From Niallia sp. NCCP-28 (GTDB taxonomy: Bacteria; Bacillota; Bacilli; Bacillales; Cytobacillaceae), in NCBI RefSeq assembly GCF_023168165.1, contig NZ_BQYJ01000010.1:1-64000 (forward strand): a DNA stretch of 64,000 nucleotides, written 5' to 3'. Both the position numbers and the translations under genes were made by a program. The notes below the pieces were generated by a model, which saw nothing but the letters and a program-made list of their open reading frames with translations, made no database searches and was not told where the DNA came from. Shown here piece by piece: positions 8,524 to 17,450 of the stretch (position 1 is its first letter; every line of letters begins with the position of its first letter).

Positions 8524-8925
8524 CTATCTGAGCCATTTTATTGCCTTTATATCTGTCCCGACGCCTACAGAAGTTTCGATATTAAATTCATCCATTAATC
8601 GTTTGACACCAGGCAGTCCAGCACCTAAACCACCAGATGTCGAAAATCCATCTTGCATAACTTGCCTTAAATCTTTAATTCCCGGACCGTTGTCTACCGC
8701 ACTTAACTTTAAACCGACTTTTCCATTTTCCATTAGTTTCTCTATACATATTTGCCCTTGCCCAGCATACAAGTATATATTTCTTGCTAATTCGCTTATT
8801 GCTGTAGTAATTCGCGCCTGGTCAACTGTGCCGAATCCCAGTTCTTTTGCAACGTTTCTTCCCAGCTGTCGCGCTGCAACTATATCCCATTCATTCACAA
8901 TTTTCACACAGGATTGGTGTCCCAT
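8524..8925 (-). CDS. rsbT: RsbT, stressosome kinase
   Basis: A 133-residue GHKL-type serine/threonine kinase that phosphorylates RsbS and RsbR and, once released from the stressosome, activates RsbU. The N box (TTAISELARNIYLYA), the G1 box (AVDNGPGI) and the GLGAGLPGVKRLMDEF segment are intact. It lies 3 nt after rsbS and 11 nt before rsbU in the conserved R-S-T-U order. Confidence 0.95.
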   Translation of the reverse strand: MGHQSCVKIVNEWDIVAARQLGRNVAKELGFGTVDQARITTAISELARNIYLYAGQGQICIEKLMENGKVGLKLSAVDNGPGIKDLRQVMQDGFSTSGGLGAGLPGVKRLMDEFNIETSVGVGTDIKAIKWLR

Positions 8926-8928
8926 CGG

Positions 8929-9294
8929 TCAATCCCCCAATTCCTGTTGTAATTTCTCCAGACCTTTTTCTAAATCTAAGGCTGTTAATACATCATCCAA
9001 GCTAATGCCTAGTTCAACTAAGGTAATAGCAACTGCTGGCTGAATTCCTGTTAACACAACCTTTGCTCCCATTAGTTTAGACATACCAATCACATCTCCT
9101 AAGACTTTCGCAATAAAGGAGTCAATAAAATCAATAGATGTTAAATCGATTACCACACCATTTGCACTTGTTTCATGTATTTTATTTAATAAGTCTTCCT
9201 GAAATTTCAGCGCCGTCTGATCATCCAATTCCCATTGAATAGAGACCAGCAAACAATCATGAAGCTTTAAAATTGGTATTCTCACTTTATTCAC
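8929..9294 (-). CDS. rsbS: RsbS, stressosome STAS scaffold
   Basis: A 121-residue single STAS-domain protein that assembles with RsbR paralogues into the stressosome and sequesters RsbT. The conserved phosphoserine lies in [16 protein letters not shown]. Its start overlaps the rsbRA stop by 4 nt and rsbT follows after 3 nt, consistent with fixed stoichiometry. Confidence 0.95.
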   Translation of the reverse strand: MNKVRIPILKLHDCLLVSIQWELDDQTALKFQEDLLNKIHETSANGVVIDLTSIDFIDSFIAKVLGDVIGMSKLMGAKVVLTGIQPAVAITLVELGISLDDVLTALDLEKGLEKLQQELGD

Positions 9295-10115
9295 CCCAAT
9301 CCAACCAACTTTCTATTCGTATATTCTAACGCACTTTCCATCCCTTTTTTCAGTGTGTTTTTTGTTTCAAACTGATCTAAATTTATGCCTAGGTTTACAA
9401 TCGTTTGCGCAATTTCCGGCCTTATGCCAACAATCATGCTTTTTGTTCCCACTAATCGCACCGCATTAGTTGCTTGGATAATATGGTGTGCAACCATCGT
9501 ATCTACCACAGGTACACCTGTTATATCTATTAGCACAACTTCTGATCTATGCTCCACAACACCATTCAGCAAGTTTTCCATAATCTGTTTTGCTCTTTGT
9601 GTATCTATTGTACCAACTAATGGCATAATTGTTATGCCCTCAAAAACTGGAATTAACGGAGCAGATAATTCCTGCAAAGCAACTTTCTGCATAGAAACCG
9701 TTCGCTCCCAAACATTTGAATACGTTTGAATCATTTTATTACATAAAGGATGGAGCCAACTATGGAAATCTCGTACATATTTTAGTTGTTTATCCTTATC
9801 CAAGATTCCTTCATTCTCCATTCCTTCAAAAATAATTTCTTCAAATATTTGCAAACCTGCTATTAAGATATTTAAATGCCAATTTATACTAACTGCTTTT
9901 TCAATAAAAACAATTATTTTATTATCAGAATCGTCAATCAGGCCAAGCAAGTCCTTGATAAGAAGATCAATATATTCTTGAGAAGTTGAAAAAAGCAGAT
10001 GATCTTCTTCTAACTTTTTAGCCATTCCCTCTGTATTCTCGTTAATACGCTTTATCCAACTAGCTGCTATATCTTCACGATGATTCTGAATATAAGTCGA
10101 AAATTCCTTTCGCAC
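9291..10115 (-). CDS. rsbRA: RsbRA, stressosome sensor/co-antagonist
   Basis: A 274-residue protein with an N-terminal non-haem globin-like sensory domain (about 1-140) and a C-terminal STAS domain (about 155-265). The two threonines phosphorylated by RsbT in B. subtilis RsbRA correspond to the T in GTIDTQRA and the T in [10 protein letters not shown], both present. The start is GTG at 10115 after GGAGG. It is the first gene of the operon; its own promoter lies in the AT-rich 10116-10401 gap but could not be pinned. Confidence 0.94.
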   Translation of the reverse strand: MRKEFSTYIQNHREDIAASWIKRINENTEGMAKKLEEDHLLFSTSQEYIDLLIKDLLGLIDDSDNKIIVFIEKAVSINWHLNILIAGLQIFEEIIFEGMENEGILDKDKQLKYVRDFHSWLHPLCNKMIQTYSNVWERTVSMQKVALQELSAPLIPVFEGITIMPLVGTIDTQRAKQIMENLLNGVVEHRSEVVLIDITGVPVVDTMVAHHIIQATNAVRLVGTKSMIVGIRPEIAQTIVNLGINLDQFETKNTLKKGMESALEYTNRKLVGLG

Positions 10116-10365
10116 GGCCTTGCCTCCATTTTACCATATTAAAAACATAATTTATTTTATGATTACTCTTTATATAAAAAATCCTTTTTATTGCAAAGAA
10201 TTGCTTTATGACTTTTTTATATACCCTCTTTTTTCCTTTAATAAACCAAATTGTTTTATAAAAAACCCAAAAAAACTTCCATTATTTACACGAATACAAA
10301 AAAATATTTAAGGATAAATAAAAAAGCAAGTAGAATTTATGCTACTCACTTCTTTGGCACAGAAT

Positions 10366-10391
10366 AGAAAAAGCGCTCCATTAAGAAGCGC
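10366..10391 (-). terminator. Short terminator after ndoA
   Basis: On the minus strand, AGCGC pairs downstream with GCGCT (10 to 12-nt loop), followed by TTTTTC. The stem is short. It would separate the ndoAI-ndoA unit from rsbRA. Confidence 0.5.
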
Positions 10392-10401
10392 ACCATGTTT
10401 T

Positions 10402-10752
10402 TTAGAATTCTATGAGACCTAAACTTATTTGTAAGGCTTCATCCACTTTTTCCATCATTTCATCATCGAGATGAGTGATTTTGTCCGTTAGCCTTTGTTT
10501 ATCTATTGTGCGAATTTGTTCCAAAAGAATTACAGAATCTCTTTCAAAACCATATCGTTTCGCGTCAATTTCCACATGTGTCGGCAATTTCGCCTTCTGT
10601 ATCTGAGCCGTAATTGCTGCTATAATGACTGTGGGACTGAACCGATTCCCGATGTCGTTTTGAATGACAAGTACAGGACGGACACCGCCTTGCTCTGAGC
10701 CAACAACTGGGGATAGGTCTGCAAAGTAAACGTCACCACGTTTAACAATCAA
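10402..10752 (-). CDS. ndoA: Endoribonuclease toxin NdoA (EndoA, MazF family)
   Basis: A 116-residue MazF-family ribonuclease, the toxin of the NdoAI-NdoA module, the same length as B. subtilis EndoA, which cleaves RNA at UACAU. The catalytic arginine in [12 protein letters not shown] (R25) and the threonine in IIAAITAQ (T48) are in place. It follows the antitoxin gene with a 4-nt gap and precedes the rsb operon, as in B. subtilis, where it contributes to growth control rather than to plasmid-type addiction. Confidence 0.95.
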   Translation of the reverse strand: MIVKRGDVYFADLSPVVGSEQGGVRPVLVIQNDIGNRFSPTVIIAAITAQIQKAKLPTHVEIDAKRYGFERDSVILLEQIRTIDKQRLTDKITHLDDEMMEKVDEALQISLGLIEF

Positions 10753-10756
10753 AGGA

Positions 10757-11038
10757 TTACCCTCCGCTTACAAGACGTTCAACTGTATGCTCTGCCTCAT
10801 ATTCTGCCAAAAAGCTTTCTGATGCAATAGATAAATTTAATTTAGCCATTTCCATATAACCTCGTCTCATGGATTCCCGGATATGTCTCTTTTTCCGTTC
10901 ACGAAGATACATTTTAGTCGCTTGATAAATAAATTCACTACGATTTACATTTTCCTGCTTTACGAAACCGTCCAATTCAGTTAACAAATGCTTTGGTAAT
11001 CTTATTAAGATTTCTGTTGTTGCGCTAGATTCAGACAC
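10757..11038 (-). CDS. ndoAI: Antitoxin NdoAI (MazE-like)
   Basis: A 93-residue ribbon-helix-helix antitoxin that neutralises NdoA and binds its own promoter. The N-terminal half is the DNA-binding domain ([21 protein letters not shown]) and the C-terminus is the toxin-binding tail ([19 protein letters not shown]), strongly conserved in Bacillus. An ATG two codons upstream (11044) lies only 3 nt from GGAGG; the GTG at 11038 has 9-nt spacing and gives VSESS and 93 residues as in B. subtilis, so it is preferred. Confidence 0.93.
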   Translation of the reverse strand: MSESSATTEILIRLPKHLLTELDGFVKQENVNRSEFIYQATKMYLRERKKRHIRESMRRGYMEMAKLNLSIASESFLAEYEAEHTVERLVSGG

Positions 11039-11334
11039 AAACATACACCTCCACCATCACTACACACCATATTTAGCTCTGCTTTTTTAATCATACCATT
11101 AATAAAACAATATGCAAAGTACATTCAGTAATTCTACTGTATTATCCGCCAAAAAATGTATCTTTTATGCATAGGTGCATATTTTTTTAAGAATACACTT
11201 TATTCATTAACCTTGTTAAATCATCCTGTTTTTTTTCATTCCATTAATCAACAAAATTTAATAACAAAGAGTAACGGCCGCATAATTTTGTTCTCGCTTG
11301 CAAATTTTACTGTTCTTTTACATAATAACCGCTA

Positions 11335-12492
11335 TCAAACTAAAGGATTAACCACTTCTACATAAATTCCTTCTTTTCTATATAAGCGTGGGACTCTATT
11401 AGATATGGAACAGGTTACCTCATAATTAATGGTCTTTAATTTGGCTGCAATCTCATTCACAGAAATCTTACCAAAATCTTGTTTTCCAATCAATGTAACT
11501 TTTGTCCCGGGTTCTGTATATGACTGCAGCTTGATCATACATTGATCCATACAAATTCTGCCGATAATAGGCACCCTTTCGCCATTTACAAGCACTTCTT
11601 GACCACTCAATTTTCTTAACCACCCATCAGCATACCCAATTGGCAGCGTTCCTATCCATTCATCTTCCATTGCCTCATACGTAGCACCATAACTTACTTT
11701 TTCCCCTTTTTGCAGTTTTTTCACTTGAACAATTCGTGTATGAAGGGAAAAGGACTCCTTTAAAGGAAAAGGCAGACTTTGTTCTATTTCCTGAGATGGG
11801 GTTAGCCCATACATAGAAATCCCCATTCTAATAGCATTATATTGCAAATCTGGATGAAGCAGGCTGCTAGCACTATTGCTGCAATGAATAATCGCTGGCT
11901 TTTCGGAGAAATAAGAAAGCAATTCCCGAAAACGCTGAAGCTGTTTTTCCATATAAATAGTATTTAATTCGTCTGCTGTAGCAAAGTGTGTAAAGACTCC
12001 TTCTACTACTATATTCTGATTTTCAGACAATATGTTTTCAACCTCAATAAGTTCTTTTTTCTCCCTCAATCCAATTCGGCCCATACCTGTATCTAACTTC
12101 ACGTGAACTTTTAGTGAATGTTCTCCATTTAAAAAGGAGGATGCTTTTTTCAGCCAATCTAAATCAAACATAGTAACTGTTATATTATTTTTCACCGCCA
12201 TTTCTAGATCAGTAAAACGGACTGCTCCGAGCACCAATATTGGAGCACCTATCCCTTTTTGCCTTAATTGAATCGCTTCATCCAAAAAAGCTACCGCTAA
12301 GTATTCTGCTCCTGCCTCTAAAGCTGTTTGGGCAATTTGAAAAGCACCATGGCCATATCCATTCGCTTTTACAACAGCAAATACTTTACTTTTGGGCTCT
12401 AGTCTTTTTTTCATTTCTGCCACATTATAAAAAATGGCATCCAAATCTATTTCTGCCCATGTATCTCGAAAAAATGCTCCTTCTAATTCCAT
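11335..12492 (-). CDS. alr: Alanine racemase
   Basis: A 385-residue PLP-dependent racemase that makes D-alanine for peptidoglycan. The PLP lysine is in VFAVVKANGYGHG (K42), the second catalytic base tyrosine is in KVSYGATYEA, and IGRICMDQCM is the family C-terminal motif. An AAGGAAG lies 13 nt before the ATG, rather far. It sits upstream of ndoAI across a 296-bp gap in which nothing else was recognised. D-alanine made here feeds Ddl and MurF, encoded 9-11 kb away. Confidence 0.95.
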   Translation of the reverse strand: MELEGAFFRDTWAEIDLDAIFYNVAEMKKRLEPKSKVFAVVKANGYGHGAFQIAQTALEAGAEYLAVAFLDEAIQLRQKGIGAPILVLGAVRFTDLEMAVKNNITVTMFDLDWLKKASSFLNGEHSLKVHVKLDTGMGRIGLREKKELIEVENILSENQNIVVEGVFTHFATADELNTIYMEKQLQRFRELLSYFSEKPAIIHCSNSASSLLHPDLQYNAIRMGISMYGLTPSQEIEQSLPFPLKESFSLHTRIVQVKKLQKGEKVSYGATYEAMEDEWIGTLPIGYADGWLRKLSGQEVLVNGERVPIIGRICMDQCMIKLQSYTEPGTKVTLIGKQDFGKISVNEIAAKLKTINYEVTCSISNRVPRLYRKEGIYVEVVNPLV

Positions 12493-12585
12493 TAACTTAT
12501 GACACTTCCTTTTAAGGGTAAACTTTTATTAAATTATTCTACTCTCCATACCCCTTGTCAACATGCCAATGGCCTTTTTATACAT

Positions 12586-12616
12586 AAAAAAAAAACAGCT
12601 TCTTTAAAGAAACTGT
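12586..12616 (-). terminator. Terminator of the YdcC-like gene
   Basis: On the minus strand, ACAGTTTCTTT pairs with AAAGAAGCTGT and is followed by a run of nine T. It lies directly after the lipoprotein gene. Confidence 0.85.
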
Positions 12617-12643
12617 CTCCAACTATCCTGTATATATCGCTTT

Positions 12644-13657
12644 TTATTTAATCGCTTCCCCTTGTACAGAACGGGCAACGCTAGCCATTTCATCTTTTGT
12701 CAGCTCTGTTGAAGCAATAATATAGTCTACTCCGCCGAAAGTCCATGTTACTTTATTATCGCTTAATGAACCGATCGTAAATCCAAGATCAATAGGATCT
12801 CCTGTCATCGTTATTGGTCCTGCTGTTGCTGGGGCTATTTCTGCTTTTTCTTGAATAATGGTATAAGACTTCCCGTCTCCTTCATAAGTTAAGACTACTC
12901 GACTTCCGTTTTCTGTTACCACTTTTTTCTCTTCTACTAAACTTACTCCTTCAATTTGCTCTTCTGGATACTTAACAGAGAATGTTTGATCATCTACCTC
13001 TCCCATAACCGGTACTACAAGTTTGGCAGCTGTCATGCTCTTTTTCAAATCAAAATCGGCTTTATCAAAATCCACATCAAATTTCACATTTGAGAACTTT
13101 ACTTTTACTACTGCTGCCCCCTCTGTATCTTTTACTTTCACACTAACTGGCGAAAGATCTTTTTTATTTAATGTAATCTCTTGTGTTGGCAGCATTTTAT
13201 TATTTTGATAGCGTGTTTTTGTTTCAAAAATATAATATTTATCTGTCGCTTGGAATTTCGCTCCTTTATCCTCTTCTATATCTTTGACCAAGGATTCATA
13301 CAAATATGCCTGACTGCTGTTTTCTGGCCATTCACTTTGAAATTTAAAACTTTTGTTTAATGCAGGTGTTAATACATATACACCTTCATCATTCTTCAAA
13401 ATCATTTGGCTTTGGTCTTTTTTGGCATTTTTAAGATTTACTCGATAATAAGACGGATCTTTATGCCAAATTTGCACTTCGTATGTTTGTGGATCTGTTC
13501 CCATTTGCAAGGTCATTTCTGCATCAGCTTTGTATCCTTTTGTTGAAACCTTTTCGTTTAACTCTTTTAAGACTTCATCCTTTGACTTTGTCCCACAGGC
13601 AGTTAACAAAAGCATGACTGTTAGCCCTACAAATAGCAACCATAACTTCTTGTTCAT
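12644..13657 (-). CDS. ydcC: LolA-like lipoprotein (YdcC family)
   Basis: A 337-residue lipoprotein with an N-terminal signal peptide and lipobox LLTAC (C21). The mature part has the LolA/LppX-type fold expected from the repeating amphipathic strands (YKADAEMTLQM, YEVQIWHKDPSYYRVNLKN). In B. subtilis, YdcC lies in the same place and is linked to sporulation. It probably binds a lipid or hydrophobic ligand at the outer membrane face; this is inference from the fold. It sits between acpS and alr. Confidence 0.88.
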   Translation of the reverse strand: MNKKLWLLFVGLTVMLLLTACGTKSKDEVLKELNEKVSTKGYKADAEMTLQMGTDPQTYEVQIWHKDPSYYRVNLKNAKKDQSQMILKNDEGVYVLTPALNKSFKFQSEWPENSSQAYLYESLVKDIEEDKGAKFQATDKYYIFETKTRYQNNKMLPTQEITLNKKDLSPVSVKVKDTEGAAVVKVKFSNVKFDVDFDKADFDLKKSMTAAKLVVPVMGEVDDQTFSVKYPEEQIEGVSLVEEKKVVTENGSRVVLTYEGDGKSYTIIQEKAEIAPATAGPITMTGDPIDLGFTIGSLSDNKVTWTFGGVDYIIASTELTKDEMASVARSVQGEAIK

Positions 13658-13849
13658 TTTTTCAACTCCCCTATTCTCATTTCACGTTCAAGAAGAAAAA
13701 AGACAGAATCCGTTTTATAAGAAAAACTAAATGCTCAGTCCATTCTTATCCACATCAGGTTTCACCGCTTATTTCTCCTATTGCTCTATGAATATATGAG
13801 ACAACCATAGGAAATATGCTACTAACAATTGAACAAGCTCACAGTTGCT

Positions 13850-14203
13850 TTATTCTTTTTCAATAACAACTTGTGCACAAGCATACTCTCTGCTGTGGGT
13901 AATTGATATATGCACTCCACTGGAAATAGGCTTAACAATATAAGGTTTTCCCTGTCCATCTTTATCCACCTCTATATCCTGAAAGCTTAAGTTTTTTCCT
14001 ATCCCCGTTCCCACTGCTTTGGAAAAAGCCTCTTTTGCTGCAAATCTGCCAGCAAGATATTCTATTTTTCTATTTCCCTTTAATTTTTTATAGTTTATCA
14101 GCTCTTTTTCTGTTAGTATCCGCTTAGCAAAGCCTTGTTTTTTTTCTACAAGCTCTTTTATTCTATCTAGTTCAATAATATCGATTCCTATTCCACTAAT
14201 CAT
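13850..14203 (-). CDS. acpS: Holo-[acyl-carrier-protein] synthase
   Basis: A 117-residue trimeric phosphopantetheinyl transferase that activates acyl carrier protein for fatty acid synthesis. The metal-binding aspartate in ISGIGIDIIELDRI and the GRFAAKEAFSKAVGTGIG motif are intact, as is the HISITHSREYACA segment. The frame opens three codons earlier (14212), but AGAAGG touches that ATG; the ATG at 14203 has 9-nt spacing and is chosen. Confidence 0.94.
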   Translation of the reverse strand: MISGIGIDIIELDRIKELVEKKQGFAKRILTEKELINYKKLKGNRKIEYLAGRFAAKEAFSKAVGTGIGKNLSFQDIEVDKDGQGKPYIVKPISSGVHISITHSREYACAQVVIEKE

Positions 14204-14307
14204 ATGACACATCCTTCTAATTCCATGATTTTAAGCATAAATTTAGTACTACTTTTCCCTTACATTGGCTATTATGTAAAAAGGGGCGACAGAGGAGGGT
14301 TTTTATA

Positions 14308-15030
14308 ATGTTTACAAGAAGAGAAAGTTTTAAAGAGTTTATCGCAAGCTATCCTATCGTTTCAGCTATTCTGATTATCCATCTTCTATTATATATAGTC
14401 ACTACTATCCCCATTTTTCCAAATGATTATATTTTAGAGCAGACAATCGGGGTTAATTTATATATTGTTCAAGGGGAATGGTGGAGACTGCTAACGCCTA
14501 TTTTCATCCATGGAAGCTTTTCGCATTTTTTATTTAATAGTTTCAGCATTTTTCTATTCGGGCCTCCTCTAGAAATGATTCTAGGAAAAACTCGCTTTAC
14601 GGTTCTATATCTTGCTACAGGAGTACTCGCCAATATTGCTACACTCTTAGCAGAACCTTTGACGTATACCCATCTTGGATCAAGCGGCGCCATTTTTGGG
14701 CTATTTGGCTATTATATTGCGTTGATTGTTTTTAGAAAAGATATTATCTCTAAAAATAATTCCCAAGTTATTGCTACAATTGCCATTTTAAGTTTAATTA
14801 TGACCTTTTTACAGCCAAACATTAACGTATCTGCTCATATTTTTGGTTTTTTATGCGGATTGGTGATTGGAAGCATTTCACAAAGCAAAGGAAAAAAAAT
14901 CCTAAATACATATAAAGAAGAGTTTTCTCATATCAAAAACAACCTTTCTAGAAGAAAAAAGCCGCCTATCAAAACCATTGTCATTTGGGGTATTCTCCTG
15001 CTTCTAGCAGCAATTGGATTATTTCAATAG
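14308..15030 (+). CDS. Rhomboid family intramembrane serine protease
   Basis: A 240-residue integral membrane protease with six or seven predicted helices. The catalytic serine is in LGSSGAIFGLFGYY, the histidine in ISAHIFGFLCG-like NVSAHIFGF, and the HGSFSHFLFNSFS motif lies on the preceding helix. It corresponds in position to ydcA of B. subtilis, next to acpS. A GGAGG lies 10 nt before the ATG. Its substrate is unknown. It is divergent from acpS. Confidence 0.9.
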   Translation: MFTRRESFKEFIASYPIVSAILIIHLLLYIVTTIPIFPNDYILEQTIGVNLYIVQGEWWRLLTPIFIHGSFSHFLFNSFSIFLFGPPLEMILGKTRFTVLYLATGVLANIATLLAEPLTYTHLGSSGAIFGLFGYYIALIVFRKDIISKNNSQVIATIAILSLIMTFLQPNINVSAHIFGFLCGLVIGSISQSKGKKILNTYKEEFSHIKNNLSRRKKPPIKTIVIWGILLLLAAIGLFQ

Positions 15031-15349
15031 GCTGTTTGCGTATAGATTATTGCTATTCAACCACAGGCTGAATACATTTCGCTTTCGGCGGGGCAAGAAA
15101 CCTGAGCCGCTTCGTCGTTTTACTCCTGTAAAGCCTTGTAATCCCGAAGGAGTCTACATGTATTCAGCCTTCTCAGTAATTTTAAAAGTTTTTCCTATTA
15201 TTCAACAAGCAGCAAAATTTCAGAAAATACGCTTTCCATAAAAGCATATTTTACCAAATATATAAAAACCCTGTATTTTATAGGACTTCTATATAGTTAG
15301 CAACGCTTTTAAGCTTTTGCTAACTATTCGAAATAGTATGGATTATTTA
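15031..15349. other. Intergenic region with repeat element and hairpin
   Basis: Between convergent rhomboid and ydbT genes. It holds the 106-bp palindrome-ended element at 15065-15170 and an 11-bp perfect inverted repeat (15293-15303 with 15317-15327, ATAGTTAGCAA and complement). No coding sequence was seen. Confidence 0.6.
15065..15170. repeat. Dispersed Bacillaceae repeat element, 106 bp
   Basis: The ends are AGGCTGAATACA (15065-15076) and its exact complement TGTATTCAGCCT (15159-15170). The interior is GC-richer than its surroundings and contains TTTCGCTTTCGGCGGGGC and ATCCCGAAGGAGTCTACAT. These are hallmarks of a palindrome-ended repeat spread through many Bacillaceae genomes with variable ends (recalled from general knowledge, not searched). 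It has no ORF. Confidence 0.75.
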
Positions 15350-16783
15350 TTATTTTTTCACAGAATAGGAATACCAATTATATACTTTTTCCACGTCCTC
15401 TTTTCTTAAGTCATAAATAGTCCCACCAGATCCTCCCATTCCGGAAGCAACTAAGCAGTTTAATGAAGCGAGATCCGCCCCCCTCTGCCAAAATCCTTCT
15501 TTATAATCTAATGCTTGAATTCGATTTTTTTTCATAATAAGGGTCGTTTTTTCTAAATGACGAAATGAAATAGTTAACTGTTTGTTTGTGACATCCCATC
15601 CAGCAGCACGATATTTAAGATAACCCCAACTAGGCAAAAGCACAAACAAAACAATAGAAATCATCCCCCATAGGTGAAAATAATAGAATGACACCCCTGC
15701 AATAGGAACAGCAATCCAACTATCGCGAAGAATATATCGAAAGCTTGCTTTTTTTGGAGGAGCATGCAAATCGTCCACCAACTCATATTCAGGCATTATT
15801 TCCAATAAAAGCTTTTTTATTTTCACTTTTTTGCTAACAGGCATTATCACCATACTTGACGCTTCATTGTCGTTTAACGAGCCCCCAGCGCTTTCTAAAT
15901 AAACGGCTGCTAAACCAAAGGGCTGTCTTAAAATATTCTCCCTTATTCTAATAGCCTGGATGCGGCTCAACGGGATCGTAATTTGCTTTTTTTCTAATAA
16001 TCCTCTTGATATAACTAAATCATTATCTATTTTAGCTAGTGTAAAATTTGCATATTTTAGCATAGTAATCAGGAAAGAAACTAACCATAATAGAATAAAT
16101 AAAATAAAAATAATAGATGTAAGAACAACCATGCCGCTTGAGACAGCATGCTGCAATTCGCTAAATATTTTTTTGTATGGAATTAAGTCATCAAATTGCG
16201 AAAAAACAGCAATAAGAGCGGAAAAAATGACCCCAATACCACCAGAAGTTGTTGCTAATATAAGCAGTTCTTTTATGCTTATTTTGTATAAGTCCTGTTT
16301 ATTATCCGTTAAGATTTCATCTTCTGCTTCATTTTTTTGATTTTTATGTTTATTGATATAATCCCTTAATTTAATGGCATCCTTCATAGGAATAGCCGTG
16401 AGCACAGCTTCTGCCTCACCTGCTCCTCCAGCTGTTTCTATTTTTACTTTCACCAGCCTAAATGGTCTATGCAAAATTCCCTCTGTAAAATCAATGCTTT
16501 GTATTCTTTCGAAAGGAATAAACCGTTTTTTCTTAACAAATACGCCATTTTCAATTCTAAGTTCACCTTGATGCAAATAATAGCGGAAAAAGAACCAAGA
16601 AAGCACTCCTCCAACAAGAACAAATATACTAAAAACAATTAAACCTATGTGATAAAAAAAATCCCATTTAGATGAAGTTCCTCCAAATACAAAAATAGCA
16701 ATCACAGGAAACAGAACCTCTTTTAGTTGACGAAAAATATTATATAAGATGGTGATGGGATGAAGTTTCTTTTGCTCAAACAT
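15350..16783 (-). CDS. ydbT: PH-domain membrane protein YdbT
   Basis: A 477-residue membrane protein of the bacterial PH-like (bPH2) family. It has three repeated units, each with a hydrophobic helical pair followed by a PH-like strand region: near residues 75-140 (ERIQSIDFTEGILHRPFRLVKVKIETAGG), 255-330 (SRIQAIRIRENILRQPFGLAAVYLESAGG) and 400-465 (NRIQALDYKEGFWQRGADLASLNC). It overlaps ydbS by 8 nt. In B. subtilis, ydbST belongs to the sigma-W regulon and contributes to resistance against the peptide amylocyclicin. Confidence 0.88.
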   Translation of the reverse strand: MFEQKKLHPITILYNIFRQLKEVLFPVIAIFVFGGTSSKWDFFYHIGLIVFSIFVLVGGVLSWFFFRYYLHQGELRIENGVFVKKKRFIPFERIQSIDFTEGILHRPFRLVKVKIETAGGAGEAEAVLTAIPMKDAIKLRDYINKHKNQKNEAEDEILTDNKQDLYKISIKELLILATTSGGIGVIFSALIAVFSQFDDLIPYKKIFSELQHAVSSGMVVLTSIIFILFILLWLVSFLITMLKYANFTLAKIDNDLVISRGLLEKKQITIPLSRIQAIRIRENILRQPFGLAAVYLESAGGSLNDNEASSMVIMPVSKKVKIKKLLLEIMPEYELVDDLHAPPKKASFRYILRDSWIAVPIAGVSFYYFHLWGMISIVLFVLLPSWGYLKYRAAGWDVTNKQLTISFRHLEKTTLIMKKNRIQALDYKEGFWQRGADLASLNCLVASGMGGSGGTIYDLRKEDVEKVYNWYSYSVKK

Positions 16784-17255
16784 CTTCTTTTGCCACCTTT
16801 GTTTTTACAGAAATATAAGTTCTTATTTCTTCTGCTTCTTCTAAACCAAGTGCAGGGATTTCGTGGACAGTTGCAGCTGTTGAAATAGAAACAGTCGCTA
16901 AACGGTATCTCCTAAGCAATGGTCCCTGCTTTGTATCAACATGCTGCACACGGACCATTGGCACAAGCGTTCTTTTTATCACTAGCACACCTTGTTGTAT
17001 TTCGATTTCATCCTCTCTAATTTCATATCTCCACCTTTTCCACTTCATTTTTGGCAATATGCCAACAAAAAACACAAAATAGATAATGATGATTGAAAAG
17101 CTTATGATTGAAAATAATAAATGCCAATGAAATATAACGGTTAATATGATTACTCCAGCAAATAAAACACATAGAAAAAGTCCTGAAATAATCCCCATTA
17201 TCCTCCATATCTCCACTGCTTTTGGCGATAATCGATTATACGGTTCTGTTATCAT
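16776..17255 (-). CDS. ydbS: PH-domain membrane protein YdbS
   Basis: A 159-residue partner of YdbT with two transmembrane segments (about residues 18-70) and one bPH2 domain (QQGVLVIKRTLVPMVRVQHVDTKQGPLLRRYRLATVSISTAA). Its PH repeat has the same R-x-Q-x-V/I-D-x-x-x-G-x-L-x-R pattern as the three in YdbT. It is the first gene of the pair, about 80 nt downstream of a sigma-W-type promoter. Confidence 0.88.
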   Translation of the reverse strand: MITEPYNRLSPKAVEIWRIMGIISGLFLCVLFAGVIILTVIFHWHLLFSIISFSIIIIYFVFFVGILPKMKWKRWRYEIREDEIEIQQGVLVIKRTLVPMVRVQHVDTKQGPLLRRYRLATVSISTAATVHEIPALGLEEAEEIRTYISVKTKVAKEDV

Positions 17256-17332
17256 AAAATTCCCCCTTTATCTTTTTATATGGGATGTCTGTGTTCGTTT
17301 TCTCTGCTGTTTGTTTTCCCGATAGTATTGTT

Positions 17333-17358
17333 TACGGCAAAAGAGGGAAATAGTTTCA
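17333..17358 (-). promoter_or_regulatory. Sigma-W-type promoter of ydbST
   Basis: On the minus strand, TGAAAC (17358-17353), exactly 16 nt, then CGTA (17336-17333), the sigma-W consensus. It reads towards ydbS, which is a sigma-W target in B. subtilis. Confidence 0.87.
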
Positions 17359-17430
17359 CACTAACCACTCTTTTGCATGCTATTGTTTAATTCCTCATTT
17401 TATCACGCATTAACGGACAGTAACCCCCAC

Positions 17431-17450
17431 TGATTGAAGTTTCACTTTAT
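17431..17450 (-). repeat. Left copy of inverted 20-bp repeat flanking uvsE
   Basis: The minus strand reads ATAAAGTGAAACTTCAATCA. It covers the last codons and stop of uvsE and continues past it as GTGGGGG. It matches the sequence at 18484-18503 in inverted orientation at 19 of 20 positions. Confidence 0.75.
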
